Source: Lysinibacillus capsici
GTDB taxonomy: Bacteria > Bacillota > Bacilli > Bacillales_A > Planococcaceae
DNA: 64,000 nt
Direction of reading: 5' to 3'
Assembly: GCF_003367505.1 (NCBI RefSeq)
Contig: NZ_PXXX01000012.1
Location: forward strand, 57,398 to 121,397
Shown here in pieces: positions 24,720-33,713 of the stretch (the stretch's first letter is position 1; each line of letters begins with the position of its first letter). Below the pieces are notes generated by a model that was not told the origin of the DNA, ran no database searches, and worked only from the letters and a program-made list of their open reading frames with translations. Both the position numbers and the translations under genes were made by a program.

Positions 24720-25253
24720 CTATATCACTCTTTTTCCTATCCAATGCGCAGTAAAGACAATGGGAAAAAATAATATGCCAAAAGGCAGGCTTATCAAAAC
24801 GATATGCCAAGTAAGGATGCCACTAGTAAACAAAGATTTAAATAAAATAATGCTATAGGGAATAATGATGATGGCTGATGTTATAGCTCCTGGTGTAACA
24901 GAACGAAATAAGAGCGATTGTCCAATATGGGTAAAAGCATGGATAAAGAAAACAAGTGTAACAGCTGTGAAAAAATAGATAGTAAAAGTGACTCCATTTA
25001 GAAAATAGTAGTTAGCCAGAATGGTAGAGAGACTGACAAACAAGAAGATAAATAAGACAGCAACCGCAAATTGTGCGGTGCTCATTGAAAATTGTTTCAC
25101 CACTTTATCGGCTATTTTTTGGGGTAATCTTTCATACAGCTTATGACGATTATGATGTAACCATTTCTCTACCATAATAATTTCTTCAAAATCATGAATA
25201 ATAAATAAAATAGGAAACAACCAAATTAGTGTTTGAACATTCGTCCATTCCAT
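24720..25253 (-). CDS. HXXEE-domain membrane protein
   Basis: The 177-residue product carries the HDFEE motif in helix 1 (residues 20-24), a second histidine in the helix with HAFTHIGQSLLFR near 106-118, and about five membrane helices. These are the signatures of the HXXEE family (PF13787), whose acidic and histidine residues suggest an intramembrane enzyme or metal site of unknown role. Confidence 0.8.
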   Translation of the reverse strand: MEWTNVQTLIWLFPILFIIHDFEEIIMVEKWLHHNRHKLYERLPQKIADKVVKQFSMSTAQFAVAVLFIFLFVSLSTILANYYFLNGVTFTIYFFTAVTLVFFIHAFTHIGQSLLFRSVTPGAITSAIIIIPYSIILFKSLFTSGILTWHIVLISLPFGILFFPIVFTAHWIGKRVI

Positions 25254-25404
25254 ATAAATACCTCTCTCCTTATCACTATGCTGGAAGTGTTACTAGAAAT
25301 ACCATATTTATATAATATATGTTAATAATAACATATTAGAAAAAGTTGTAAGCTAAGATTCATTTATTATTGAATCTAATTATTAAGAAATCGGGGATGA
25401 AGCT

Positions 25405-25665
25405 GTGAGTGAAATCGATAAACGTAATAGACTAAACAAGGAACCATTCTCATATCAAACGACAAAAAAGGGGACTGTCGTTATTTATTATGAAGGCAAG
25501 CAAATTAAAATCGTCAAGGAGAAAGAGGCTGAGCGTCTACTAGCAAAAATTAAGCAGGTGGAGGGGCAGATAAAGGAAGTCCAGCTATTGTTAGCTAAAA
25601 TTACGGGTAATTTTAAACGAGGTAACGAGAAATTGGCTAAACCTCAAAAAGGGAATGAAGGTTAA
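25405..25665 (+). CDS. hypothetical 86-residue protein, GTG start
   Basis: The product has an N-terminal beta-like part (TKKGTVVIYYEGKQIKIV, residues 20-37) and a C-terminal amphipathic helix rich in Leu and Gln (about 38-70) likely to form a coiled coil. I do not recognise it. GGGGATGAAGCT precedes the GTG. Confidence 0.55.
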   Translation: MSEIDKRNRLNKEPFSYQTTKKGTVVIYYEGKQIKIVKEKEAERLLAKIKQVEGQIKEVQLLLAKITGNFKRGNEKLAKPQKGNEG

Positions 25666-25887
25666 AAAAGATTTATTGAGATAATAATTATGCAAAGCTA
25701 ATATTAACTTATTGAATTGGTTTTTCCTTTTTAAGGCAGGCGTTAAGGGGGTTATTACGATTATTTACTGTATGGTTCTCTTTTATAAAAATACAAGCAC
25801 TTGCTTTGTCCAATGAGAAGGGAAGATAAATTAACGCACAATTAGCGGATTTGAATTTTTTGTTAATTATTAGCTCATTTTACCATT

Positions 25888-25915
25888 TTGTCGATAACCT
25901 GTGTTATTCTATATT
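25888..25915 (+). promoter_or_regulatory. candidate promoter of oleate hydratase
   Basis: TTGTCG at 25888-25893 and TATATT at 25910-25915 are 16 bases apart, 27 bases before the ATG. They are close to the SigA consensus. The rest of the 276-base gap upstream shows no gene. Confidence 0.4.
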
Positions 25916-25941
25916 AGAATAATAAATTAGGGGGCGGTAAT

Positions 25942-27714
25942 ATGTATTACAGCAATGGTAACTATGAAGCTTTCGCACGTCCTAAAAAACCTGAGGGAGT
26001 CGATAAAAAGTCTGCTTATCTGATTGGCTCGGGACTAGCCTCACTGTCAGCAGCATGTTTTTTAATTCGTGATGGCCAAATGAAAGGTGAGAACATTCAT
26101 ATTCTTGAAGAGTTAGATATTTCAGGAGGAAGTCTAGATGGCATACTTAATCCGACGAGAGGGTTTATTATTCGCGGTGGACGAGAAATGGAAGATCATT
26201 TTGAATGCTTATGGGATTTATTCCGTTCCATTCCTTCGTTAGAAGTAGAAAATGCTTCCGTTTTAGATGAATTTTATTGGCTTAATAAAGAGGATCCTAA
26301 TTATTCAAAATGTCGATTAATGAAGGATAGAGGCCAAAGACTTGAGGATGATGGCAAGTTCACTTTATCAGACAAATCCTCAGAAGAAATGATTAAATTA
26401 TTCTTTACGCCTGAGGAAAAATTAGAGGATAAAAAAATCACAGATGTCTTCTCAGATGAATTTTTTGAATCGAATTTTTGGCTCTATTGGTCTACAATGT
26501 TTGCGTTTGAAAAATGGCATTCTGCGATGGAAATGCGTCGTTATATTATGCGTTTCATTCATCATATTGGCGGATTACCAGATTTATCGGCCTTAAAATT
26601 TACAAAGTATAATCAGTATGAATCGCTCGTGTTGCCAATGATTAAATACTTAGAAAGTCATGATGTTGATTTCCAATATAATACGGTTGTAGAAAATGTT
26701 TTAGTTGATAAGGTAGGAGACAAAAAAGTAGCTCATACATTGGTGTTACGAAAAGATGGTGTGAAAAAGAATATTGAACTAACAGAAAATGAGTTAGTGT
26801 TTGTGACAAATGGTAGTATTACAGAAAGTACAACATACGGGGATAATAATACGCCAGCCCCTATCAATAAAGATTTAGGTGGCAGCTGGTCCCTGTGGAA
26901 AAATATCGCTGCCCAAGGTGAAGAGTTTGGTCGACCAGAAAAGTTCTGCGATAATCTACCAGAGGAAAGCTGGTTTGTTTCAGCTACCCTTACAACATTA
27001 GATGATCGTGTGGCTCCATATATTGAAAAAATCAGTAAAAGGGACCCATACGCTGGTAAGGTCGTAACAGGAGGGATTGTCACAGCTACTGATTCTAATT
27101 GGATGCTAAGCTATACATTGAACCGACAACCTCACTTTAAAAATCAACCAAAGGACCAATTAGTTGTTTGGATTTATGGCTTACTATCAAACAAGCCAGG
27201 TGATTTTATTAAAAAAAGTATTACGGAATGTACAGGCATTGAGATTGCACAAGAGTGGTTATACCATATGGGTGTACCAGTGGATGAAATTCCAGACATT
27301 GCACAAAATTCTTGCAATACGATTCCATGCTATATGCCTTACATCACTTCTTATTTCATGCCAAGAGCAATGGGTGATCGTCCACTTGTTGTGCCAGAAG
27401 GATCAGCTAATTTAGCCTTTATTGGCAACTTCAGCGAAACAGCAAGAGATACAGTCTTTACTACTGAATATTCCGTAAGAACGGCGATGGAGGCAGTCTA
27501 TCAACTATTAACGATTGATCGAGGTGTGCCAGAGGTGTTTGCGTCTGCCTTTGATGTTCGCACATTATTAGCATCAACGGCTCGTTTGCTGGATGGTAAA
27601 AAACTAACAGATATTGATGCACCATTTATCTTAAAGCAAATCGGTAAATTGGGTATTCATAAAACAAAGGATACAATCATTTATGATTTACTGAAAGAAA
27701 GTAAACTAATATAG
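25942..27714 (+). CDS. ohyA: oleate hydratase (myosin-cross-reactive antigen family)
   Basis: The 590-residue flavoenzyme adds water across the cis-9 double bond of oleic and related unsaturated fatty acids, giving 10-hydroxy fatty acids. The FAD-binding loop is [18 protein letters not shown] at residues 28-45. The conserved [11 protein letters not shown] segment places a glutamate at residue 82, matching the catalytic Glu82 reported for the Staphylococcus enzyme. The [25 protein letters not shown] stretch near the C-terminus is also typical. Length equals that of characterised Bacillales enzymes. It likely detoxifies host or environmental unsaturated fatty acids. It is monocistronic, with GGGGGCGG before the ATG. 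Confidence 0.95.
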   Translation: MYYSNGNYEAFARPKKPEGVDKKSAYLIGSGLASLSAACFLIRDGQMKGENIHILEELDISGGSLDGILNPTRGFIIRGGREMEDHFECLWDLFRSIPSLEVENASVLDEFYWLNKEDPNYSKCRLMKDRGQRLEDDGKFTLSDKSSEEMIKLFFTPEEKLEDKKITDVFSDEFFESNFWLYWSTMFAFEKWHSAMEMRRYIMRFIHHIGGLPDLSALKFTKYNQYESLVLPMIKYLESHDVDFQYNTVVENVLVDKVGDKKVAHTLVLRKDGVKKNIELTENELVFVTNGSITESTTYGDNNTPAPINKDLGGSWSLWKNIAAQGEEFGRPEKFCDNLPEESWFVSATLTTLDDRVAPYIEKISKRDPYAGKVVTGGIVTATDSNWMLSYTLNRQPHFKNQPKDQLVVWIYGLLSNKPGDFIKKSITECTGIEIAQEWLYHMGVPVDEIPDIAQNSCNTIPCYMPYITSYFMPRAMGDRPLVVPEGSANLAFIGNFSETARDTVFTTEYSVRTAMEAVYQLLTIDRGVPEVFASAFDVRTLLASTARLLDGKKLTDIDAPFILKQIGKLGIHKTKDTIIYDLLKESKLI

Positions 27715-27721
27715 TGTTGAA

Positions 27722-27762
27722 AAAGAGACAAAGCAGTTTGAGGGGCTTTGTCTCTTTTTTTT
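27722..27762. terminator. terminator of oleate hydratase
   Basis: AAAGAGACAAAGC pairs with GCTTTGTCTCTTT and is followed by a long T run; the convergent 37-residue gene ends in the same place. Confidence 0.9.
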
Positions 27763-27874
27763 ATAGCCAGTCTTTTACATAGGCAAGTAAACCGATAAAC
27801 GCACCTAACCCCATGCCAATAAAGACAGGCACTATGAGGTTGGCTTTCTTGTGTACGGTTTTCATTTCTTCCAT
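27761..27874 (-). CDS. small membrane protein, 37 residues
   Basis: ATG 27874 opens a 37-codon frame with a short basic N-terminus (MEEMKTVHKK) and one glycine-rich membrane helix (residues 12-32), ending VKDWL. GAAGGGA lies about five bases upstream. It follows the GNAT gene by 27 bases on the same strand. The charge pattern and helix resemble real small membrane proteins. Its function is unknown. Confidence 0.55.
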   Translation of the reverse strand: MEEMKTVHKKANLIVPVFIGMGLGAFIGLLAYVKDWL

Positions 27875-27901
27875 TGAAATCCCTTCTTTCCCATCACATA
27901 C

Positions 27902-28363
27902 TTAAAATTCTAAGCGCATCGTTTGGTTCGTATCCTTGAACCCGTGTTTTTCATATAAGGATTTAGCGCCTTTATTTTCAGTCAATACATTTAACTCCAA
28001 ATAGTCCAAGTGACGATAGGCTGCCCATTTTTTCGCTTCATCTAATAAAGCAGACCCAATTCCTTTGTTTTGGTAATGTTTGCCAACAATCACATCCACA
28101 ATAAAAGCATATTTGTGTTCAACCAAGCAAGTATAGGGTGGGGTCGTCGTTTCTTTAATAAGTAAAAAGCCTACTACTTCGTTCTCGAATGTTGCGATTA
28201 AAATATCTGAATCATCCTCAATGATCGTAAACCTGATAAAGTTGGCATCTTGTTTGGCAGGTTTGATATATTTAGGTTGAAGAATCGACATCTCTAAAAA
28301 AAGCTCTTGGTATAAACGCTCAATTTGTGGAATTTCATCGAGCGTTGCAGTTTTTATTTCCAT
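27902..28363 (-). CDS. GNAT family N-acetyltransferase
   Basis: The 153-residue product shows the acetyl-CoA loop VGKHYQNKGIGSALLDEAKKWA near residues 92-113 and the C-terminal LYEKHGFKDTNQTMRLEF of GNAT proteins. GGAGGGA lies four bases before ATG 28363; the more distal in-frame starts lack a site. The substrate is unknown. Confidence 0.85.
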   Translation of the reverse strand: MEIKTATLDEIPQIERLYQELFLEMSILQPKYIKPAKQDANFIRFTIIEDDSDILIATFENEVVGFLLIKETTTPPYTCLVEHKYAFIVDVIVGKHYQNKGIGSALLDEAKKWAAYRHLDYLELNVLTENKGAKSLYEKHGFKDTNQTMRLEF

Positions 28364-28440
28364 ACTATCCCTCCGACAGTTTAGTATCATAGTAAGTAAT
28401 ATTTTACATTAATGGTTGATTAATAGAAAGGAGAAGGCAC

Positions 28441-28836
28441 ATGAGGTTATGGCATATAGATTTAATTGCGTATCTACCAAAAGGACAACTACTGTCGCAG
28501 TGGAGAGAGCTAAATAGCATATTTGCGAAAGAGGATCAGCATATACTGATTAATTATATATACGAATACCCAAAAGAAGATTTGTATTTGTATACAGAAA
28601 AAGTCATGGATGAAATGAAGAAGCGGGGTTATCAAATTCGAACCTACGAAAAAAAGAATAACTACTTTAAGGGTTTGGGCCCAGTAAAGGATAGGAGACC
28701 CTTTCAACAGCATCATAATCAGGAATATCTTGAAATATGTTTTTATAATTTAAAGGAGAAATTTATAAGAGGCCAGAAGGATTATGAAGAGGAATTGTAT
28801 CAGCAATTATGCACATATATAAATAACGTGCTTTAA
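28441..28836 (+). CDS. pyrimidine dimer DNA glycosylase-like protein
   Basis: The 131-residue product starts MRLWHIDLI and has LLSQWRELNSI near residues 17-27, matching the N-terminal pattern of the T4 endonuclease V-like family (PF03013/TIGR02328), which acts on ultraviolet-induced cyclobutane dimers. The residue after Met is Arg rather than the Thr nucleophile of T4 enzyme, so activity is not assured. AAAGGAGAAGG precedes the ATG. It may be co-transcribed with the HAD gene 15 bases downstream. Confidence 0.65.
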   Translation: MRLWHIDLIAYLPKGQLLSQWRELNSIFAKEDQHILINYIYEYPKEDLYLYTEKVMDEMKKRGYQIRTYEKKNNYFKGLGPVKDRRPFQQHHNQEYLEICFYNLKEKFIRGQKDYEEELYQQLCTYINNVL

Positions 28837-28851
28837 CTAGGAGGGTTATAC

Positions 28852-29475
28852 ATGTTAAGAGCGATTATATTTGATGTAGATGGAACGATTTTGGATACGG
28901 AACAAGCGATTTTACAGTCATTGCAAAGAACCTTACGAGAAGAAACAAAACAGGACTATCCCTTTGAGGCATTACGATTTGCTTTAGGCATCCCAGGAAA
29001 AGATGCATTGCAGAGGCTTAACGTGGATGACATAGAGGCTGTGCATCAGAAATGGTCTGCGGCTGTGCTGGATTTTTCACATGAAGTGGCTGTTTTCAAA
29101 AGTCTAGAGGAAGTTATTCAGCACCTTGCAACAAAGCCACTACAATTAGGGATTGTCACTTCTAAAACAGCGCAAGAGGTAGTGGATGAGTTTGAGCCGT
29201 TTGGGTTAAGTGAGTATTTCCAGCATATTGTAAGTGCCAGTGATACGGAAAAGCATAAACCACACCCAGAGCCGCTGTTAAAATGTCTGGACGCATTACA
29301 GGTAGCACCAGAAGAGGCCATCTATATTGGTGATTCTATCTATGATTTCCAATGCGCAAAGCAAGCAGGCGCCAAATTTGCCCTTGCCCATTGGGGAGCT
29401 AAATCCACCATTGGCTTTGAGGAGGCAGATTACGTTTTTTATGAGCCAAAGGATATTTTAGCAATCGTTAAGTAG
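28852..29475 (+). CDS. HAD-superfamily phosphatase (PGP/beta-PGM-like)
   Basis: The 207-residue product has HAD motif I FDVDGTILDT with D8 and D10, motif II VTSKTA near residue 100, motif III lysine in DTEKHKPHPEPL, and motif IV YIGDSIYDFQCAKQAGA. The cap helix region (residues 15-80) is of C1 type, as in phosphoglycolate phosphatase and PpaX. The substrate is unknown. TAGGAGGG precedes the ATG. Confidence 0.88.
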   Translation: MLRAIIFDVDGTILDTEQAILQSLQRTLREETKQDYPFEALRFALGIPGKDALQRLNVDDIEAVHQKWSAAVLDFSHEVAVFKSLEEVIQHLATKPLQLGIVTSKTAQEVVDEFEPFGLSEYFQHIVSASDTEKHKPHPEPLLKCLDALQVAPEEAIYIGDSIYDFQCAKQAGAKFALAHWGAKSTIGFEEADYVFYEPKDILAIVK

Positions 29476-29487
29476 CATGAAAAACAG

Positions 29488-29519
29488 AAGATGGTGTCCT
29501 AGATTTCACACCATCTTTG
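29488..29519 (+). terminator. terminator of the HAD gene
   Basis: AGATGGTGT pairs with ACACCATCT around about ten bases, then TTTGCC. Confidence 0.7.
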
Positions 29520-29743
29520 CCTATGAGGAAGGTAAATAGTTAAGAAGATTAAGACAGTTAAATTCCTTAAATCTACACTCACATGGGATAGGATATTGAA
29601 CGTAAATAAATGGCTCACCTGATATGGATAAGTACAGTCGCTTCATATGAATGTGAAAACTTAATGAAGGAACATGGAGTTGCGTAGGCAGCTCTTTTTT
29701 TCTTTCTTGAGTAGTGGCATCAAAAAATTTATAAGAAAAGTAA

Positions 29744-29845
29744 TTGACACCCAAACTACTCGGTGTTACTATGTAGTTGTAATAAGTAATACTTAATAGC
29801 TTCTCGAAAGCGAAAAAATTTTACCTAAGTACTAAGTTGTACAGA
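29744..29845 (+). promoter_or_regulatory. padR promoter with two candidate operators
   Basis: TTGACA (29744-29749) and TACTAT (29767-29772) are 17 bases apart. The inverted repeat AACTAC/GTAGTT brackets the -10 region (29754-29778). A second motif, GTACTAAGTTGTACAGA at 29829-29845, recurs before the DrrAB genes (30667) and in part before the second padR gene (33666). The region 29520-29743 upstream holds no supported gene. Confidence 0.6.
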
Positions 29846-29875
29846 ATAGTAAAGCAAATAGAGGTGGTTCTGCAT

Positions 29876-30196
29876 ATGGAAAATTTAACGGAGATGCTGA
29901 AGGGGTCTCTGGAAGGCTGCGTACTGGAAATCATTAGCCGTCATGAAACCTATGGATACGAAATTACCCGACGCCTGAACGAGTTAGGGTTCACTGAGGT
30001 CGTGGAAGGGACGGTCTACACCATCCTCGTGCGTTTAGAGAAAAAAAAACTGGTGAATATTCAAAAGAAACCATCAGATATGGGACCGCCCCGCAAGTTT
30101 TACTCACTTAATGAGGCTGGACGTGACGAACTAAAATTATTTTGGGAAAAGTGGGATTTTATCTCGTCAAAAATCAATGCTCTAAAGTCTTTTTAG
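29876..30196 (+). CDS. PadR family regulator (copy 1)
   Basis: The 106-residue product is a short PadR: GSLEGCVLEIISRHETYGYEITRRL, then GTVYTILVRLEKKKLV of the winged helix, and a single C-terminal dimerisation helix. GAGGTGG lies eight bases before ATG 29876. It heads a cluster with DUF1048 and a DrrAB-type exporter, the usual context of PadR repressors that sense toxic compounds. Confidence 0.9.
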   Translation: MENLTEMLKGSLEGCVLEIISRHETYGYEITRRLNELGFTEVVEGTVYTILVRLEKKKLVNIQKKPSDMGPPRKFYSLNEAGRDELKLFWEKWDFISSKINALKSF

Positions 30197-30252
30197 TTTC
30201 ATATGATAATGCGTCTGAACTTTAGCTTGATAATACAAAGGAGGAAAATAAC

Positions 30253-30594
30253 GTGATCGAATTGTTCAAAAAAATGATGGGTGATAAAAAAGAGTACAAG
30301 ATGATGATGGCACGGGTCGAACAACTACCAGAGGATTACCAATTTGTGTTTAAAAAAATTCAAAACTACATGTGGAATTTCACAGTGGGTAATGGGATGG
30401 ATATGCTGCATATGCAATATGAATTGATCGAGTTGTTCGAGGCTGGGGCAGCTGAAGGCAGGAAAGTGCTGGAAATCACTGGCGAAGATGTAGCGTCTTT
30501 TGCTGATGAGCTAGTGGCAAACGCAAAAACCTATATCGCCAAGTATCGTGAAGATTTAAATCAAAGCATTTTGAATCGATTAGGAAAAAAATAA
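30253..30594 (+). CDS. DUF1048 family protein
   Basis: The 113-residue all-helical protein fits DUF1048, which is habitually encoded just after a PadR gene: MGDKKEYKMMMARVEQLPEDYQ near the start, then FEAGAAEGRKVLEITGEDV and a Lys-rich end. It starts at GTG with AAAGGAGG upstream. It may act with PadR or with the transporter; the mechanism is unknown. Confidence 0.82.
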   Translation: MIELFKKMMGDKKEYKMMMARVEQLPEDYQFVFKKIQNYMWNFTVGNGMDMLHMQYELIELFEAGAAEGRKVLEITGEDVASFADELVANAKTYIAKYREDLNQSILNRLGKK

Positions 30595-30611
30595 ATGGGT
30601 CAGTAATACCG

Positions 30612-30657
30612 ACTGAATAGCTACTTGTTCATTGTTGCCTTCGCTATTCAGTTTTAA
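30612..30657 (+). terminator. terminator-like hairpin between DUF1048 and drrA-like genes
   Basis: ACTGAATAGC pairs with GCTATTCAGT across a 25-base loop, followed by TTTTAATTT. It separates the padR unit from the exporter unit, which has its own operator copy. Confidence 0.6.
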
Positions 30658-30666
30658 TTTCAAACG

Positions 30667-30683
30667 GTACTAAGTTATACAGA
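30667..30683 (+). promoter_or_regulatory. second copy of the PadR operator motif
   Basis: GTACTAAGTTATACAGA differs by one base from the motif at 29829. It lies 92 bases before the DrrA-like start, which suggests that PadR controls the exporter directly. Confidence 0.5.
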
Positions 30684-30758
30684 TTATCAGTCAGACTAAG
30701 TAGTTAAGGAAGGGTAATCTAACTCTGCAAAGAGATTTTTAAAAAGGGAGGAAAAAGG

Positions 30759-31529
30759 ATGCGCAAAGATACGATTTCTGTAAAAGGGTTAAAAAAATCT
30801 TTTAAAGAAAAGGAAGTTTTAAAGGGCGTGGATTTTGAGGTGCGGCGTGGCGAAATTTTCGCATTGTTAGGCTCAAATGGAGCAGGGAAAACGACGATAA
30901 TCAATATTCTCTCCACATTGATGAAATCTGATGGTGGCAAAGTAGGGATTTGCGGTTTTGATGTCCAGCACCAACCAGATCATGTTCGTCAGAGCATCAG
31001 CCTAACAGGGCAGTTCGCCACTTTAGACGGTATGCTCACAGGGCGGGAAAACCTGATTATGATTGCTAAATTGCGAGGAGTTTCCAATCCCGCTCAAACC
31101 GCAGACAATCTACTCGCAAGATTCAGCCTGACAGATGCGGGCAATCGTCGGGCCGACAATTTCTCTGGCGGGATGCGGCGCCGACTTGACATTGCCATGA
31201 GCATGATTGGGTCGCCAGCGGTTATTTTTCTAGACGAACCAACGACAGGGCTTGATCCTGAAGCACGAATGGAAGTCTGGGAAACAGTCAAGGAGCTTGC
31301 GGATGGTGGCACGACCATCCTGCTAACGACCCAGTACCTGGAGGAAGCCGAACAACTGGCGGATCGTATTGCCATCCTACATGAAGGAAAAATTATAACG
31401 ACAGGCACCCTTCTAGAACTTAAAGAGATGTTCCCACCTGCGAAAGTAGAGTACATTGAGAAGCAGCCAACACTTGAGGACATTTTCCTCGCCATCATTG
31501 GCAAAAAGGAGGATTTAAATGAAGAGTAA
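30759..31529 (+). CDS. ABC exporter ATP-binding protein, DrrA-like
   Basis: The 256-residue ATPase has Walker A GSNGAGKTT near residues 38-46, signature FSGGMRRRLDIAMSM, Walker B VIFLDEPTTGLDP and the DrrA-specific C-terminal region with LLTTQYLEEAEQLADRIAIL. DrrA-type subunits drive export of antibiotics such as anthracyclines. GC content (visibly near half in the central part) exceeds that of neighbours, suggesting acquisition. Its end overlaps the permease start by 11 bases. Confidence 0.88.
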   Translation: MRKDTISVKGLKKSFKEKEVLKGVDFEVRRGEIFALLGSNGAGKTTIINILSTLMKSDGGKVGICGFDVQHQPDHVRQSISLTGQFATLDGMLTGRENLIMIAKLRGVSNPAQTADNLLARFSLTDAGNRRADNFSGGMRRRLDIAMSMIGSPAVIFLDEPTTGLDPEARMEVWETVKELADGGTTILLTTQYLEEAEQLADRIAILHEGKIITTGTLLELKEMFPPAKVEYIEKQPTLEDIFLAIIGKKEDLNEE

Positions 31530-32268
31530 AACATGGGTATTGCTAGGGCGTTTAATGCGTAACATTATGCGCAGCCCAGATACAATAATTACGGTGGCTA
31601 TTACGCCAATTATGATGATGCTACTATTTGTCTACGTATTTGGTGGCGCAATAGAGACTGGCACAGCCAACTACGTTAATTATTTATTACCAGGAATCTT
31701 ATTGATGGCCATTGCATCAGGCTGCGCTTACACTTCCGCACGGCTGTTTACAGATAGAAAGAGTGGGCTGATGGCACGTTTTATCACCATGCCCATCAAG
31801 CGGTCGTCTGTATTGTGGGCTCACGTGTTGGCCTCGCTTATTTCCAACGCGCTTACTGTTGTAGTCGTTATCCTTGTTGCGTTCTTGATGGGTTTCCGTT
31901 CTAGTACGGATCTCTTGGATTGGTTTGCGGTAGCTGGCATACTAGGGCTGTTTACGCTAGCACTGACATGGTTGGCAGTCATTCCTGGATTAGCAGCAGG
32001 GTCTATGGAGGGGGCAACAGCCTATTCGTACCCGCTGATTTTTCTACCCTTTATCAGTTCGGCCTTTGTTCCCACGGAAACCATGCCTAAAATTATCCGT
32101 GCGTTTGCTGAGAACCAGCCCGTTACCTCAATCGTCAATGCAATTCGTGCCCTCTTATATGAAGGCTCTGTTAGTAATGATATCTGGCCCGCTCTTATGT
32201 GGTGCATCGGCATCATGGTCATCGCATATTTTTTCGCCATTAAACAATTTAAACGCCAGTTAGGCTAA
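31519..32268 (+). CDS. ABC-2 type permease, DrrB-like
   Basis: The 249-residue product has six membrane helices with the ABC-2 layout: an N-terminal amphipathic segment, then MMMLLFVYVFGGAIETG near residues 31-47, and the conserved FLPFISSAFVPTETMP loop near 173-188, typical of DrrB. GGAGG precedes the ATG inside the end of the ATPase gene, so translation is coupled. Confidence 0.88.
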   Translation: MKSKTWVLLGRLMRNIMRSPDTIITVAITPIMMMLLFVYVFGGAIETGTANYVNYLLPGILLMAIASGCAYTSARLFTDRKSGLMARFITMPIKRSSVLWAHVLASLISNALTVVVVILVAFLMGFRSSTDLLDWFAVAGILGLFTLALTWLAVIPGLAAGSMEGATAYSYPLIFLPFISSAFVPTETMPKIIRAFAENQPVTSIVNAIRALLYEGSVSNDIWPALMWCIGIMVIAYFFAIKQFKRQLG

Positions 32269-32298
32269 ATTCGTCATTATCAAATAAGCCATACGAAA

Positions 32299-32335
32299 AA
32301 GTCGATTTCTTATTATATAGGAAATCGACTTGTTC
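32299..32335 (+). terminator. terminator of the DrrAB-like genes
   Basis: AAGTCGATTTC pairs with GAAATCGACTT, followed by GTTCTCG; the adjacent minus-strand unit ends nearby. Confidence 0.7.
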
Positions 32336-32370
32336 TCGCTTCTATTCAATCTATATGGATAAAGACAATG

Positions 32371-32607
32371 CTAATTTCGAAAATGATTTCGTGCTAGAAG
32401 GGTTGCTGACTGATATTCAGAAGGCAAATCATCCTCAAAATAAATCGCTTCTACTGGACAAACTAATTCACAAGCTCCACAATCAATGCAAAGATCTGGA
32501 TCAATTACATATTGGGTATCTGTCATAACAATGCAATTTACTGGACAGACATCCAAACAGACAGCCGCTTTTTCATCCCTGCATAATTCTGTAATTACAA
32601 ATGCCAT
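32371..32607 (-). CDS. ferredoxin, 2[4Fe-4S]/7Fe type
   Basis: The 78-residue product has eight cysteines (C9, C17, C21, C25, C40, C43, C46, C50): the second group is a classic CIDCGACELVCP and the first a modified CLDVCPVNC. This is a small electron carrier of the bacterial ferredoxin family. TAGGAGG lies seven bases before ATG 32607. It follows ywhD by 11 bases and is surely co-transcribed. Confidence 0.9.
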   Translation of the reverse strand: MAFVITELCRDEKAAVCLDVCPVNCIVMTDTQYVIDPDLCIDCGACELVCPVEAIYFEDDLPSEYQSATLLARNHFRN

Positions 32608-32618
32608 TATAAATCCTC

Positions 32619-33128
32619 CTATACAGACAACTGGTGTTTTAATTCTTCGGGTGAGTGTTTCCAATACGCTTCATTAAATTCAGATAAAAACTGAAAAAGT
32701 AGCTTTTTAGAAAGACTATCCATATGCTGCAAGAGAAATTTCCCTTTCAGTGCCTTATCTAAATAATTTACCTGCTCTGGCAAAGATTTATAGCCAAGCT
32801 TAATACGACGTTGTTCTTTTGATACCCGTACTTCACTTGCGGTACATCCCGCATAATAGGGGCCATTTTGATTAACCTGAATCGCTACCCAAACTATCCA
32901 ATAACGATAATAATCGCTACTAGCATGAGCTAGATCAGGTGAAAAACGAACTTTTTTTTCAATTTTACTTCGTCCATGTAAGGCTTCTAAATCTATAAAC
33001 ACGTGCTCTTTTTCACAATCTATAATAATTGACGTTACATTATTTAGATCAAGGGTACCTACTCCGTAACCTCCATCTCCGTCAGTTGAATCGTTACTTA
33101 AAATTGTAAAATGCATTTTCTCCTTCAT
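32619..33128 (-). CDS. ywhD: YwhD family protein
   Basis: The 169-residue product matches the YwhD family as I remember it: STDGDGGYGVGTLDLNNV near residues 13-30, FIDLEALHGRSKIEKKVRF near 44-62, YWIVWVAIQ, then GPYYAGCTASEV and LGYKSLPEQVNYLDKALKG. The molecular role is unknown. GAGGTG lies six bases before ATG 33128; the longer frame upstream has no site and crosses the probable promoter. It is the first gene of a two-gene unit with ferredoxin. Confidence 0.85.
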   Translation of the reverse strand: MKEKMHFTILSNDSTDGDGGYGVGTLDLNNVTSIIIDCEKEHVFIDLEALHGRSKIEKKVRFSPDLAHASSDYYRYWIVWVAIQVNQNGPYYAGCTASEVRVSKEQRRIKLGYKSLPEQVNYLDKALKGKFLLQHMDSLSKKLLFQFLSEFNEAYWKHSPEELKHQLSV

Positions 33129-33713
33129 AGAAGTCACCTCGACACATTTGTATTTCCTTATTAATAAATAGTTAATCGGTCTGAACAGACAGTTTTTGCT
33201 CATAGCAAAAACGCATAAAAAAACATCACTGTACGCTACGTTGTACAAGATGTTCTACCTGTTGGTAATTTTTCAAGTACAAATCTAACAAACACATTAC
33301 GTATAGTTTTTATAAATTAAGATACTTGAACGTTTTAGTAGTAATTTTTTTCTATACGTAATGGTTGTCTAGGATTTTTCCTCATACTTTTATCGTTAAA
33401 AAGTATAAATACAATATAACGTCTAACATCAATGATTGTCTTCAGACTAATGTCTGAAATGTTATGTATTGGAAATTTGACGATAATACAGTGATTGGAC
33501 CTTTAATTAGCAGAAGGTTGTTGCTATAAATTTTGCCTTTCCGATTTAACTGTTAGAAACCAAGCAGCTGAAAAAGTGACTAAGACTCCTGAAAACAGCT
33601 AATTTTCTATAAAGGACAATAAAATTGCTTGTTGTTGTAACAACAATAGTGTACGATACATAGTATAAGTTATACAGTGTATGTCATATAGTAAGTGAAA
33701 TTGAGGTGAGTGA
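33129..33713. other. divergent intergenic region with inverted repeats
   Basis: This 585-base gap holds the promoters of ywhD (left) and the second padR gene (right). TTCAGAC-TAAT-GTCTGAA at 33441-33458 is a perfect inverted repeat. CAAGTA and TACTTG are separated by about 50 bases near 33270-33330. TAAGTTATACAG at 33666-33677 matches the core of the PadR motif further upstream. No gene is supported. Confidence 0.5.
33666..33677 (+). promoter_or_regulatory. PadR motif core before the second padR gene
   Basis: TAAGTTATACAG is identical over 12 bases to the core of the sites at 29829 (one base different) and 30667. It lies 37 bases before the padR start, in a stretch of overlapping inverted ATAC/GTAT words. 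Confidence 0.45.
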
